NCBI RefSeq assembly: GCF_900457465.1 | Contig: NZ_UAUU01000003.1 | Coordinates: 62,001 to 126,000 of the forward strand | Direction: 5' to 3' | DNA length: 64,000 nt | From: Sphingobacterium multivorum | GTDB lineage: Bacteria > Bacteroidota > Bacteroidia > Sphingobacteriales > Sphingobacteriaceae | Shown here: in pieces, positions 19,881 to 29,821 of the stretch | Layout: each line of letters opens with the position of its first letter | How positions within the stretch are numbered: position 1 is the first letter of the stretch | Made by a program: the position numbers and the translations under genes | The notes under the pieces: model-generated | Database searches by the model: none | What the model was told of the DNA's origin: nothing | The model's input: only the letters and a program-made list of their open reading frames with translations

Positions 19881-22800
19881 ATGTTTAGTCGTTATATAAA
19901 TAGACCAGTACTTTCGATCGTGATATCACTGATCATTGTGTTTTTGGGTGTGCTTTCTATGGTACAGCTTCCTGTAACACAATTTCCGTCAATATCGCCA
20001 CCGAAGGTGAACATCACTGCCGAGTATCCTGGAGCCAATGGTGAGTTGATGATTAAATCAGTTATCATTCCGCTGGAACGTGCGATCAATGGGGTTCCTG
20101 GAATGAAATACATGGCTTCCGATGCCGGTAATGACGGGGAAGCAAGTATTCAGGTCGTATTCAACCTAGGAACGGATCCGAATCAGGCTTCTTTAAATGT
20201 ACAGAACCGCGTAGCCTCTGTGGTTAACAAGCTTCCGCCAATTGTGGTCCGTGAAGGGGTGAAGATTACACGTGAAGAATCCAATATGTTAATGTACATC
20301 AATCTCTACAGTAAAGACAAGGAGCTTGATGGAAATTTTATGTATAACTATGCGGACATGAATATTGTCTCCGAATTACGTCGGGTAGACGGTGTCGGGG
20401 TGGCAAATATTCTTGGAACACGCGAATTAGCGATGCGTATTTGGTTGAAACCTGATCGTATGACAGCCTACAAGATTTCTGCAGAAGAGGTGATGAAAGC
20501 CTTATCCGAGCAAAGTTTGGAAGCTTCACCAGGTAAAGCCGGGGAGTCGTCTGGTATGACCTCCCAGTCTTTTGAATATGTATTGAAATACCCGGGGCGT
20601 TTTACAACTACGGAAGGTTATGGCAATATCGTTTTACGTGCGGGTGAAAATGGTGAAATGTTACGTTTAAAAGATGTTGCGGAAATCAAATTCGGTTCGG
20701 CGATGTACGATATCTACTCTACACTGAATGGAAAACCATCTGCAGCGATTGTCTTAAAACAATCCTATGGAAGTAATGCTTCTCAGGTAATCCAAGACGT
20801 TAAAAGCAAAATGAAGGAATTGAAAGCTTCCTTTCCGAAAGGGCTGGATTACGAAATTAGCTATGACGTATCAAAATTCTTGGATGCATCCATGGAAAAA
20901 GTAGTCCATACTTTATTGGAAGCATTTGTGCTTGTTGCTATTGTGGTTTTTCTATTCTTAGGAGATTGGCGCTCGACCTTGATTCCAACCATTGCAGTGC
21001 CGGTTTCATTGGTGGGATCATTTTTGTTCATGCAGTTTTTTGGCATTACCATCAACTTGATCACATTGTTTGCACTGGTGCTTGCCATAGGTGTGGTTGT
21101 GGACGATGCGATTGTGGTTATTGAGGCTGTCCATGCTAAAATGGAAGAGCTTCATATTTCGGCCTATAAGGCGACCAAAAAAGCGATGCACGAAATCAGT
21201 GGTGCCATTGTTGCGATCACATTCCTTATGGCGGCGGTTTTTATTCCGGTTGCCTTTATGTCTGGCCCCGTAGGGATATTCTATAGGCAGTTTTCCATTA
21301 CCATGGCTACTTCCATCATCTTATCGGGTGTTGTGGCATTGACACTCACTCCGGCTTTATGTGCGATTATGCTGAAGAATAACCATGGAAAGGCAAGAAA
21401 GAAATCCATTATCGATAAATTCCTGGATTCTTTCAATAGATTGTTTGATAAGATGTCCAACAAATATGTTTACTTGTTGAAGGGCATAGTGGATAAGCGC
21501 GTTTTTACATTTTTAGTATTAATTGGTTTTTGTATTGGCGCATATTTTTTGAATAATGCTGTTCCTGCAGGTTTTATCCCCAATGAAGATCAGGGGATGA
21601 TTTATGCTATTATTCAAACGCCGCCAGGATCGACATTGGAACGGACCAATCTAGCGGCCCAGACATTGCAAAAAGAAGCTGAAGACATTGATGGTGTACA
21701 ATCGGTATCTTCATTGGCTGGTTATGAAATCCTGACTGAAGGAACCGGGGCAAATACAGGTACTTGTTTGATCAACTTGAAAAGCTGGGAAGAACGTAAA
21801 GAATCCTCGCAGGAGATCATAGAGCAACTGGAGGCCGCTGCCAAAAATATTCCAGGAGCGTCTATCGAGTTTTTCCAACCGCCGGCCGTACCGGGCTATG
21901 GTGCTGCGGGTGGATTTGAGCTTCGTCTTCTGGACAAAGCAGGTTCTGGCGACTACAAGAAAATGGAAACGGTAAGTAAGGATTTTGTGCGTGAATTGAA
22001 CAAAAGGCCTGAATTATCGTCTGTATTTACCTTCTATAGTGCAAGTTTTCCGCAGTATATGTTGCATATCGATAATGATCTGGCGCAACAGAAGGGTGTT
22101 ACCATTGATAATGCACTGAATACGCTTTCGACTTTGGTGGGCAGTAATTACGAAACAAATTTCATTAAGTATGACCGTCAATATAAAGTTATGGTTCAGG
22201 CTTTGCCGCAATACAGGGCTTTGCCGGAAGATATCTTAAAACTATATGTGAAGAATGATAAAGACGAAATGGTACCATTTTCAGCATTTATGCATATGGA
22301 AAAGGTTTACGGTCTTTCTGAGATCACCCGGCACAATATGTATATGGCATCTGAAATTTCGGGCTCTGCCGCACCAGGTTATAGCAGTGGTGAAGCAATT
22401 CAGGTGATTAATGAAGTCGCTGCCAAGACCTTACCACGAGGCTATGGCATTGATTGGGCTGGTATTTCCAAAGATCAGGTAGGTCGTGGAAATCAAGCAA
22501 TTTATATCTTCTTAATTTGTCTCGGTTTCGTTTACTTGATACTTTCCGCTCAATATGAGAGCTTTATTATGCCCTTTGCGGTGTTGCTTTCTTTACCAAT
22601 CGGAATCTTTGGGGCATTTCTACTATTGAAGTTATTGGGATTGGAAAACAATATTTACGCGCAGGTTGCTTTGGTCATGCTTATCGGTCTACTTGGTAAA
22701 AATGCCGTGTTGATTGTTGAGTTTGCCGCTCAACGGCATTCGCAGGGATTGAGTATCATTGAGGCTGCCTTGGACGGTGCAAAAGTAAGGTTTAGACCTA

Positions 22801-23045
22801 TTTTGATGACATCATTTGCTTTTATCGCCGGGTTGATTCCCTTAGTTATGGCTTCAGGCCCAGGTGCAATTGGAAACCGTACGATCGGTACAGCGGCAGC
22901 GGGAGGTATGTTGTTAGGGACGGTTTTTGGTATTGTGGTGATACCGGGCTTATACTTTATCTTCGGGACTATTGCCTCCAAACGCAAGCTTATTAAACAC
23001 GAAGATGAAAATCCATTAACTGAAGAACTTGATAATAATGACTAA
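19881..23045 (+). CDS. RND multidrug efflux pump (HAE1, AcrB/MexB type)
   Basis: This 1054-residue proton-driven inner-membrane pump shows the full HAE1 plan: an N-terminal helix (INRPVLSIVISLIIVFLGV), two large periplasmic loops, and two sets of six helices. The proton-relay residues are present as the Asp pair in GVVVDDAIVVIEAV and the Lys in IGLLGKNAVLIVEF. The gene follows the adaptor by 21 bases and overlaps the outer-membrane factor start. A frame of this length with no break shows that sequence quality is good here. Confidence 0.96.
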   Translation: MFSRYINRPVLSIVISLIIVFLGVLSMVQLPVTQFPSISPPKVNITAEYPGANGELMIKSVIIPLERAINGVPGMKYMASDAGNDGEASIQVVFNLGTDPNQASLNVQNRVASVVNKLPPIVVREGVKITREESNMLMYINLYSKDKELDGNFMYNYADMNIVSELRRVDGVGVANILGTRELAMRIWLKPDRMTAYKISAEEVMKALSEQSLEASPGKAGESSGMTSQSFEYVLKYPGRFTTTEGYGNIVLRAGENGEMLRLKDVAEIKFGSAMYDIYSTLNGKPSAAIVLKQSYGSNASQVIQDVKSKMKELKASFPKGLDYEISYDVSKFLDASMEKVVHTLLEAFVLVAIVVFLFLGDWRSTLIPTIAVPVSLVGSFLFMQFFGITINLITLFALVLAIGVVVDDAIVVIEAVHAKMEELHISAYKATKKAMHEISGAIVAITFLMAAVFIPVAFMSGPVGIFYRQFSITMATSIILSGVVALTLTPALCAIMLKNNHGKARKKSIIDKFLDSFNRLFDKMSNKYVYLLKGIVDKRVFTFLVLIGFCIGAYFLNNAVPAGFIPNEDQGMIYAIIQTPPGSTLERTNLAAQTLQKEAEDIDGVQSVSSLAGYEILTEGTGANTGTCLINLKSWEERKESSQEIIEQLEAAAKNIPGASIEFFQPPAVPGYGAAGGFELRLLDKAGSGDYKKMETVSKDFVRELNKRPELSSVFTFYSASFPQYMLHIDNDLAQQKGVTIDNALNTLSTLVGSNYETNFIKYDRQYKVMVQALPQYRALPEDILKLYVKNDKDEMVPFSAFMHMEKVYGLSEITRHNMYMASEISGSAAPGYSSGEAIQVINEVAAKTLPRGYGIDWAGISKDQVGRGNQAIYIFLICLGFVYLILSAQYESFIMPFAVLLSLPIGIFGAFLLLKLLGLENNIYAQVALVMLIGLLGKNAVLIVEFAAQRHSQGLSIIEAALDGAKVRFRPILMTSFAFIAGLIPLVMASGPGAIGNRTIGTAAAGGMLLGTVFGIVVIPGLYFIFGTIASKRKLIKHEDENPLTEELDNND

Positions 23046-24477
23046 TCGCAGAAAAATACAATGGGTCATTGCATTTTCGCTTTCAGCAGCAGTGACGGGA
23101 TGTAAGGTTCCCAAAGCGACACAAATACAGGAGAATAAATTCGTTCCGAAGCAGTATACAGATGTAGCTCAATCAGATACAACGAATTCAGCGTCGGTTA
23201 AGTGGCGTGAATTTTTTACGGATCCAAATTTAGTTGTATTGATCGATACAGCGTTGAAAAACAATCAGGAGCTGAATGTTACTTTGCAGGAGTTGGCGAT
23301 CGCAAAGAATGATATTCTTTTACGAAAAGGAGCATTGAAACCCACTGTTGGTTTACGTGCCGGAGGTGGTGTTGAAAAAGTTGGACGATACACCAGTCAG
23401 GGGGCCGGTGATGCCAGTACAGAAATTGCCCCTGGAAAGGAAATGCCGGATCCACTAGGAGATTTGACCATTGGTGCGTATGCCAGTTGGGAAATCGATG
23501 TTTGGAAAAAACTGAAGGACTCCGAACAAGCAGCACTGAACCGTTATCTTGCTACGGTAGAAGGGAAAAATTTTGTCTTAAGTAGCCTTATTGCCGAAGT
23601 TGCCCGTTCGTATTATGAATTATTGGCATTGGACAATCAGTTGGCTATTATCAAACAAAATATCGAGCTTCAGGACAATGCGCTTTCGGTAATCCGATTG
23701 CAGAAACAGGCTGCTCGTGTAACAGAACTGGCGGTTCAAAAGTTTGAAGCCGAAGTGTTGAAGACCAAAGGTATGGAATTTGAGACGCGGCAACAGATCA
23801 AAGAAACTGAAAACCGTATTAATTTTCTATTGGGACGTTTCCCACAAGAGATCAAACGTGACAAAAGCAATTTTGTCGATCTGATCCCGGCGAAAGTTAA
23901 GACAGGTATACCGAGCCAACTACTAAGCAATAGACCTGATATTCGTGAGGCCGAGTATGAGCTCGCTGCCGCGAAGTTGGACGTACAGATCGCGCGGAAA
24001 GAGTTTTATCCTTCTTTGGAGATTTCGGCTGCTCTGGGTTTACAGGCATTCAAGCCTTCTTATCTATTTAAGATGCCTGAATCAGTTTTGTATAATCTAA
24101 TAGGGGAGCTTGCAGCACCTTTGATCAACAAAAATGGGCTTAAAGCGGAATTTAATACAGCCAACGCGAAACAAATACAGGCGGTATATAATTACGAGAA
24201 GACGATTCTGAATGCTTACTTAGAAGTCTCTACACAACTTTCTAATATTGAAAACCTCGGGCGCAGCTACGATTTCAAAACAAAACAAGTTGAGGTTCTG
24301 AATAATTCCGTGTCTGTGTCAAATGATCTCTTTAAATCAGCGAGGGCAGACTATATGGAGGTTTTAATGACACAACGCGATGTACTGGATTCAAAACTTG
24401 AATTGATAGAAACAAAGAAGCAGCAGCTCAATGCTGTTGTCAATATCTATAAAGATTTGGGAGGAGGCTGGAAATAA
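23038..24477 (+). CDS. Outer-membrane efflux channel (OprM/NodT family)
   Basis: This 479-residue TolC-type lipoprotein has a signal ending in the lipobox AAVTGC and two outer-membrane efflux repeats (about residues 60-245 and 280-475), with the typical SNRPDIREAEYELAAAKLDVQIARKEF split across the hinge. The ATG at 23038 overlaps the pump stop codon (ATGACTAA), which indicates translational coupling; a TTG at 23029 is the only alternative. It completes the tripartite efflux system and is followed by a terminator. Confidence 0.95.
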   Translation: MTNRRKIQWVIAFSLSAAVTGCKVPKATQIQENKFVPKQYTDVAQSDTTNSASVKWREFFTDPNLVVLIDTALKNNQELNVTLQELAIAKNDILLRKGALKPTVGLRAGGGVEKVGRYTSQGAGDASTEIAPGKEMPDPLGDLTIGAYASWEIDVWKKLKDSEQAALNRYLATVEGKNFVLSSLIAEVARSYYELLALDNQLAIIKQNIELQDNALSVIRLQKQAARVTELAVQKFEAEVLKTKGMEFETRQQIKETENRINFLLGRFPQEIKRDKSNFVDLIPAKVKTGIPSQLLSNRPDIREAEYELAAAKLDVQIARKEFYPSLEISAALGLQAFKPSYLFKMPESVLYNLIGELAAPLINKNGLKAEFNTANAKQIQAVYNYEKTILNAYLEVSTQLSNIENLGRSYDFKTKQVEVLNNSVSVSNDLFKSARADYMEVLMTQRDVLDSKLELIETKKQQLNAVVNIYKDLGGGWK

Positions 24478-24494
24478 GTTGTTTGTTTGAATGG

Positions 24495-24519
24495 ACCCCG
24501 CTAGGCGGGGTTCTTTTTT
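24495..24519 (+). terminator. Rho-independent terminator of the efflux operon
   Basis: ACCCCGC and GCGGGGT (24495-24501 and 24505-24511) form a GC-rich stem with a TAG loop, followed by TCTTTTTTT. Confidence 0.92.
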
Positions 24520-24602
24520 TATAAGCCTATGCAAACTTCTTTCTTGTGAAAATAGAATAAATGCTTATTTTTAATCCTTATTTAATCTATTGTATTTGTT
24601 TT

Positions 24603-25289
24603 ATGGAATCACAAGAGTATATTCTTATCAATGATGACGCTGAAAGGGGCGTTTTTTATAAAAAAACCTATCTTCATGTTGCGCTTTCGATTTTAGCATT
24701 TATCGTTTTGGAAACTTTGCTGATCAAATTGATCCCTTATGATTTTATCGTTTGGATGGTTAGCGGAAAATTTATTTGGTTGTTCTTATTGGGATGTTTT
24801 TGGTTGGGCTCCACACTTTCATCAAGATGGACACTTTCGCAAAGCCGTCAAACCCAATATTTAGGCCTAGCATTCTATATTGTACTGGAGGCAATCATCT
24901 TCCTGCCGATGATTTTTATGGCGGTATTTATGACCGAAGGAATTAGTGTCATTTATCAGGCAAGTATAATGACTTTGGCCTTGTTTACCGGCCTTACTGT
25001 CGTTGCATTTGTATCCAATAAAGATTTTTCATTTCTCAGAAATATCCTGGTGATTGGAGGCTTCTTATCTTTGGGGGCAATTGTTGCTGGAGCTATTTTT
25101 GGTTTTGAACTTGGATTATGGTTTTCGGTTGCCATGATTGCACTTGCTTCTGGAAGCATACTCTATCAAACTCAAAATCTGAAGTATAGTTACGGCAACG
25201 AACAATATGTAGGGGCAGCCTTGCAGCTATTTTCATCAATCATGTTGCTGTTCTGGTACATTCTACGAATTTTAATGCGCAGAAGATAA
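24603..25289 (+). CDS. Bax inhibitor-1/YccA family membrane protein
   Basis: This 228-residue protein has seven predicted membrane segments and the BI-1 pattern: a polar N-terminus (MESQEYILINDDAERGVFYKK, an actinorhodin-like opening), then helices ending in QLFSSIMLLFWYILRIL. The start at 24603 follows a TTTTATGG and fits the family. The 14 residues upstream, from 24561, are an unlikely hydrophobic extension. Bacterial members are proton-sensitive calcium leak channels in the inner membrane. It is monocistronic between two terminators. Confidence 0.82.
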   Translation: MESQEYILINDDAERGVFYKKTYLHVALSILAFIVLETLLIKLIPYDFIVWMVSGKFIWLFLLGCFWLGSTLSSRWTLSQSRQTQYLGLAFYIVLEAIIFLPMIFMAVFMTEGISVIYQASIMTLALFTGLTVVAFVSNKDFSFLRNILVIGGFLSLGAIVAGAIFGFELGLWFSVAMIALASGSILYQTQNLKYSYGNEQYVGAALQLFSSIMLLFWYILRILMRRR

Positions 25290-25312
25290 ATTTTGTTCCT
25301 TTTAAAAATGAG

Positions 25313-25354
25313 AAAAAGTGGTTAAAGTAAAGTTTATTTTAACCACTTTTTTTT
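25313..25354. terminator. Terminator between convergent genes
   Basis: A 14-bp perfect stem (AAAAAGTGGTTAAA and its complement at 25338-25351) is followed by a T run on the plus strand, with an A run on the other side, so it can serve both neighbours. Confidence 0.88.
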
Positions 25355-25368
25355 GCATTGTATAGTCG

Positions 25369-25881
25369 CTATTCTAGTCTATTTTTTAAGTTTTTCAGAC
25401 CCTGATCGAAGTCTTTATTCATATTCATAAATAAGTTCATAAAGTTCCATGGATAGGGCGATTTTCCTGAAATTCCCCAGGTCACCAAAGTTTGATTAGG
25501 CGAGATCTCTTTTAAGATGAAATAACCCTTGGCTGGTTCACCCATACCGAAATCGAGGGCCGTTTCAATTGTTTCGCCCTCGACGATTTTTGTAATGGTC
25601 TGTGAACCTTTACCGACTTTCTTACCATCCCAGCTGGATTTATAGCCGACTTGACCATCTACACCCTGTTCAGTTTTTTTCATTTGCGGGTCTGATAGTT
25701 GCCATACACCAAAGTTATCTTGGTTCTTAAGCATTTTCACGTAGTTGAACACTTCCTGCTTTGGCTTATTGATTGTTATCTCACTCTGGGCCGAGAAGTC
25801 TTTACTGACGAAGATTGCAGTAATTAAGGGAATAGCGATGATGATCGCCAAAACAATTAGGATTTTTTTTAGGATTTTCAT
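25369..25881 (-). CDS. SRPBCC (START-like) family protein, membrane-anchored
   Basis: This 170-residue protein has one N-terminal membrane anchor (ILIVLAIIIAIPLITAIFV) and a polyketide-cyclase/START-like domain that opens SAQSEITINKPKQEVFNYV, the usual SRPBCC start, and ends in a long helix (KDFDQGLKNLKNRLE). Such proteins bind small hydrophobic ligands in a helix-grip cavity; no ligand is indicated. The start at 25881 is preferred over 25887, which adds only Met-Ile. Confidence 0.83.
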   Translation of the reverse strand: MKILKKILIVLAIIIAIPLITAIFVSKDFSAQSEITINKPKQEVFNYVKMLKNQDNFGVWQLSDPQMKKTEQGVDGQVGYKSSWDGKKVGKGSQTITKIVEGETIETALDFGMGEPAKGYFILKEISPNQTLVTWGISGKSPYPWNFMNLFMNMNKDFDQGLKNLKNRLE

Positions 25882-25966
25882 AATCATGCATTCATATTGG
25901 TTTTCCTAATAAAGATAAAGGATAATCGGGATTTTTATTGGAAAAAACAGGAATATATTTAGCAAT

Positions 25967-26004
25967 GAAAAAAGCCTCTTCCAATATTGAAAGAGGCTTT
26001 TTTG
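25967..26004 (-). terminator. Terminator of the AhpD-like gene
   Basis: GAAAAAAGCCTCTT and its near-perfect complement at 25991-26004 form a stem around a 10-base loop, with a T run on the minus strand. It lies 17 bases past the stop of the 26021 gene. Confidence 0.85.
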
Positions 26005-26020
26005 TAATCAAAGCGTAGCA

Positions 26021-26461
26021 CTACTTTAATAGTTCTAAATGGGTGCTGATGCCAATTCTATTCCACGCATTTATGGTAATGATCGCCAAAATAATCTGTG
26101 CAATCTCCTTTTCTTCAAATATTTCTTTTGCTTTTTGAAAAGTGCTTTCTGTCAAACCCTTTTGATGTATCAATGTGATCTCCTCTGTCATCTCCAACAA
26201 AATCTGTTCTTCCTTAGTGAATAGATTCGTTTCCCGCCAGGCATTTAATAAAAATATCCGTTGTGGCGTTTCACCATACTTCAGCGCATCCTTCGTGTGC
26301 ATATCTAAGCAAAAGGCACAGCCATTGATTTGAGAAGCACGTATTTTTATGAGTTCCTTTTGAATTGGATTTAAAAAAATATCATTGAGATAGGTTTCCA
26401 ATCCCATCATCGCCTTATAGGCTACCGCATCTACTTTTGCAATATTCAATCGTGTGTTCAT
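26021..26461 (-). CDS. Carboxymuconolactone decarboxylase family protein (AhpD-like)
   Basis: This 146-residue protein carries the core motif CAFCLDMHTKDA (residues 52-63), with the CxxC pair and following His of AhpD-type peroxidase partners. Length and helix content fit a one-domain AhpD-like alkylhydroperoxidase. Family members reduce peroxiredoxins or act on small aromatics; the redox-active motif favours the former. It ends at its own terminator and is downstream of, but separated from, the VOC gene. Confidence 0.9.
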   Translation of the reverse strand: MNTRLNIAKVDAVAYKAMMGLETYLNDIFLNPIQKELIKIRASQINGCAFCLDMHTKDALKYGETPQRIFLLNAWRETNLFTKEEQILLEMTEEITLIHQKGLTESTFQKAKEIFEEKEIAQIILAIITINAWNRIGISTHLELLK

Positions 26462-26585
26462 TGTTTTAAGTTTTGATAAGACAAAGTTGCGATTAGTATA
26501 CGCTAAAAAAATTAAACTGGTTTAAGAATGGAAATTTTACGTATGAAGACAAGCCTCCATTCAATCGATATACAGCTATAGTAGC

Positions 26586-26951
26586 CTAGTTTGATACAAT
26601 CAGGTAATAGTTGTCGGGGTCACGCAGGATAAATTGATCCTTTAGCGAGTTCTCATTGTAATGTATATCTTTCTCTATGAATGCATTTAACAAAGTAGCG
26701 TTTTCGAAGATTTGCTGTAAATTGTCTACTCTAAAGAATAAAATAAATCCATTCCCCGCATGTTTTTGATCTTGCATAGTAGGGTGGTCGTGCTCACCCC
26801 ATTTGTGTAAACAGAGAATGACAGTCCCGTTATCCGTGAGAATTTCAAATGTTTCGCCGCCATGTTGACTGGTACAGCCCAAAAGCTTTTGGTAGAATAG
26901 CGAGCTTTTGGAGACGCTCTTTACAGCAATTATGGGTTCTGTTCGTGTCAT
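26586..26951 (-). CDS. VOC superfamily (glyoxalase-fold) protein
   Basis: This 121-residue protein has the VOC beta-alpha-beta-beta-beta layout: IAVKSVSKSSLFYQKLLGC at the start and DQFILRDPDNYYLIVSN at the end, with the paired module between. These folds bind a divalent metal and act in dioxygenation, epimerisation, or antibiotic binding. No specific subfamily is evident. It is 21 bases downstream of the glutaminase stop on the same strand, so co-transcription is possible. Confidence 0.85.
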   Translation of the reverse strand: MTRTEPIIAVKSVSKSSLFYQKLLGCTSQHGGETFEILTDNGTVILCLHKWGEHDHPTMQDQKHAGNGFILFFRVDNLQQIFENATLLNAFIEKDIHYNENSLKDQFILRDPDNYYLIVSN

Positions 26952-26972
26952 ATGATTTTGAAAGGTTGAAAA

Positions 26973-28006
26973 CTAATTAAAGAGGCCCAGCGATTTCTCT
27001 TTTACCAAGTCCAATATCATGCGATATGCTGCAACAGAGTTGCCATGTTGATCCAATGCTGGACTGTAGGCCCCTATACCCATTTTATTCGGTACACTTA
27101 CTGTGATTCCGCCACCAACGCCCGATTTACTTGGAAGTCCGACAGTTCTGGCATATTCGCCACTAAATTCGTACATCCCTGCAATGAGCATTTGTGATTG
27201 AACTAGCTGAGATAGATCTGGGTTATAGTATTGCTTATTTCCATCATAGCGCACGCAATGATGGGCAAAAAAGAAACCTATTTTAGCCAGATCCTCCGCA
27301 GTTATCTCAATGGAGCACTGCTTAAAATAATTATTGAGTTTGTCTTCACCTTCACCATCAATGAGTCCATTGTTGCGCATCAGGTAGAACATGCCTCTGT
27401 TTCGATTTCCAGTCTCCCGTTCCGAATGGTATACAGATCTACTGTAATCGATTTTTTCATTATTCGTTATAAAGCGAATCATATCCCTTATTTTAACAAA
27501 AGGTTCCTCACCTGTTCCTTTAAATAAGCGATGTCGTTAAAATGGCGCCGGCGTTCATCATCGGATTGAGCGGTTTACCCGATGTTTCCAAATTCGCAAA
27601 ATGATTGAAGGGTTTATCTGTTCCATAGTATCCCATTTTATTAAAAACAACTTCCTCGCCATTTTCCAATACAGCAACCATCAAGGAAACAATTTTTGAA
27701 ATACTCTGAATTGTAAATCTTTGTTGTACATCTCCGATACTAACGATTGTTCCATCACTATTTACCACCGAAAGTGCGATAGATGCTGCATTGGCTTTAC
27801 TTAATTCCGGGATGTAATCAGCCACTTTACCTTCTTTGAATGATTGCCTATTTTTATCCAATATTTTATCCAATAGCGCTTTATCAATGATCGCGCTCTT
27901 AGTACTGCCGCTGGTTTTGAATGTTGTTTTGAGCAAACGATACAGTAATTGATCCGGAACATATCAAACCTATAATACAGGCTACCAACCTGACATTTTT
28001 TCTCAT
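26973..28006 (-). pseudogene. glsA: Secreted glutaminase, two frameshifts
   Basis: GlsA hydrolyses glutamine to glutamate and ammonia. Joined frames give about 344 residues. The signal peptide starts at 28006 (MRKNVRLVACIIGL...VSFAQ), which is unusual because glutaminase A is normally cytoplasmic. Catalytic blocks are present: IQSISKIVSLM (the SxxK motif), NPMMNAGAI, and the C-terminal GLPSKSGVGGGI. The frame breaks near 27920-27925 (one extra A in CAAAAC; removing it joins SFAQ to TTFKTSGS) and near 27530. Both look like single-base sequencing errors in an otherwise conserved gene. Confidence 0.88.
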
Positions 28007-28058
28007 TTTTTCAGTATTTGTTTGTTCCAAAGATAGGGAACAGTGTATTAAAAGAAAA

Positions 28059-28090
28059 GAGGTGCCAAATAAGTAACATTTTAGCACCTC
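28059..28090 (-). terminator. Terminator of the GHL10-like gene
   Basis: GAGGTGC at 28059-28065 pairs with GCACCTC at 28084-28090, extended by AAA/TTT across one mismatch. A T-rich tract follows on the minus strand (28042-28058). It lies 19 bases past the stop at 28109. Confidence 0.8.
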
Positions 28091-28108
28091 CATCTAGTAG
28101 GTCATCCT

Positions 28109-29501
28109 TTAGGCTGCATTTGGAGCTGGATCAACATTCCAACCGGAAAGTATACCGCCATAGAAAAAGAAGGTGACGTAAAAATTCTTTTTGCTCACCT
28201 GATCAGTAACCAGGTATTTTTGAGTTACATCGTATGCATCTATTTTTTTTATTTTGATAATGCTATCGGGCTGGCAGCAGGATTTTCTGAGCGTACCAAA
28301 TCTTGTATCTTTTGGTTGATTAATTTCATAATACCTTCTTTTTTGAAAGGATTATTTTCGATTTTCACATGTGCCGAATGGGTTAAAGTTCCATTATTTT
28401 GCGCTTTTTTAGCTTTCGCAGCAGCTGTATAGTTTTTTTAAATTTTTCCCTTATCTGCGGATCTTTTAAGCTATGGATGGTAAAAATAGAAATTCCCTGC
28501 GCACCATTATTTAGCGCCTCATCCATATCGGCAAATATTTCTTCATTATTTTTAGCCATCAATCCACAATATAGCGTCGTATTTGCTCCTTTATCGCGCA
28601 CATTTTCTAATGTACAATCTCTAATAAAGCTTGGATCTTCTGTATAAAAATTGCTGTATACCATCGGAAAAACAACATCCAAATTCCACTTACCCCAATC
28701 TTGGCGCACCATACGAGAAGCCATTTTGGGAGTCGGAAATGGGGATGCAGCCATTGTTTTACCATGGGAGTGAACGATGTCTGCAATCATATTGGCGATA
28801 TCGGTTATCTGATCGCAACGAAATTGGCGCCATTTTAGATCTTTCGATGGATCTTTTTGTGCTCTCGGATCATAACCATACTGTTTCTTGAACTTCGCTA
28901 TTGCAATTGGATGGTAACCGTAATCCCAAGCTGGGTATTCACGATCTTGAACAATATTGTATTTAGGCCAAAGGGTTGTAGGGAGGACAACATCCACGTA
29001 GCGATTATAGTCAATAGAAATCCCCTCCAATCCCTCGACTTCACAATAGGATTCGATTTTTTTACGGATATACTCTTTTACTCCGGGCACAACAGGTGAC
29101 AAAAATTTATAATAACCAACGTATGCAGTGGTATCTGCCAGACTTTTACCATTTCGATTGACGCTGAACCCAATCCGGATGTTCTTGGAGTATTTTATCC
29201 CTGTCATGTTCCAAGTTCATCGTCCCAAAGCCACGCGATAACTTGGATGCCATATTTTTTTGCAATGGGAATTGCTACCGATACTCGTCTGGACTGGCGG
29301 CATTTAACATTACGCCATCGATTCCTAAATAATTCATCTCACGGCAAATTGAATCAAGTTTGTTTTGGCGTTGTAATCTAGCCAAGTCCAAAACATGGCG
29401 GGTTTTTCTTTGTCAGCAGCGTGGCTTGTGGTTATTGAAAAACCCTGAATGATCAGGAGAAGCAGGCAAATAAAACATGTCTTGATTAATTTTTCTTTCA
29501 T
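28109..29501 (-). pseudogene. GHL10-like (DUF187-type) hydrolase, secreted, several frameshifts
   Basis: The gene starts at 29501 with a signal peptide (MKEKLIKTCFICLLLL...SHAADK). The longest intact segment, 28383-29207, has features of the family-10-like glycosylhydrolase group (GHL10): GLEGISIDYNRYV, the barrel strand VVFPMVYSNFY, and GAQGISIFTI. The end of the protein lies in a third frame (FYGGILSGWNVDPAPNAA, stop at 28109). At least five frame changes are needed, near 29340, 29275, 29210, 28430 and 28265. All read like single-base indels within conserved coding sequence. About 460 residues when joined. Substrate unknown, probably a glycan. Confidence 0.7.
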
Positions 29502-29821
29502 AATATTTATCGATTCTAAAAATTGCATACCATAATTTACGCGCGAAGTTTTCAGTGAGTTCAATGGCTCCTTAAAAGATCAATCTGCGAATTTGAAAAT
29601 TAGATTAGTTTAATGTTCGTCCGTGAAATTACACAAAAACATGGAATTTACACGATACCATTTTAGAATCGGACTGGTTTTCTTACAGTTATTAAATTAT
29701 ATTAAAATAACAAAACATTTTCTAATGTTATCTGTTGTTACTACAATACCAAATCGAAGAAGTAACATTATTAACAACGAAAAGTAGGCCGGGCTACTCG
29801 CTAAGGCCAAATTGTTTTGAT

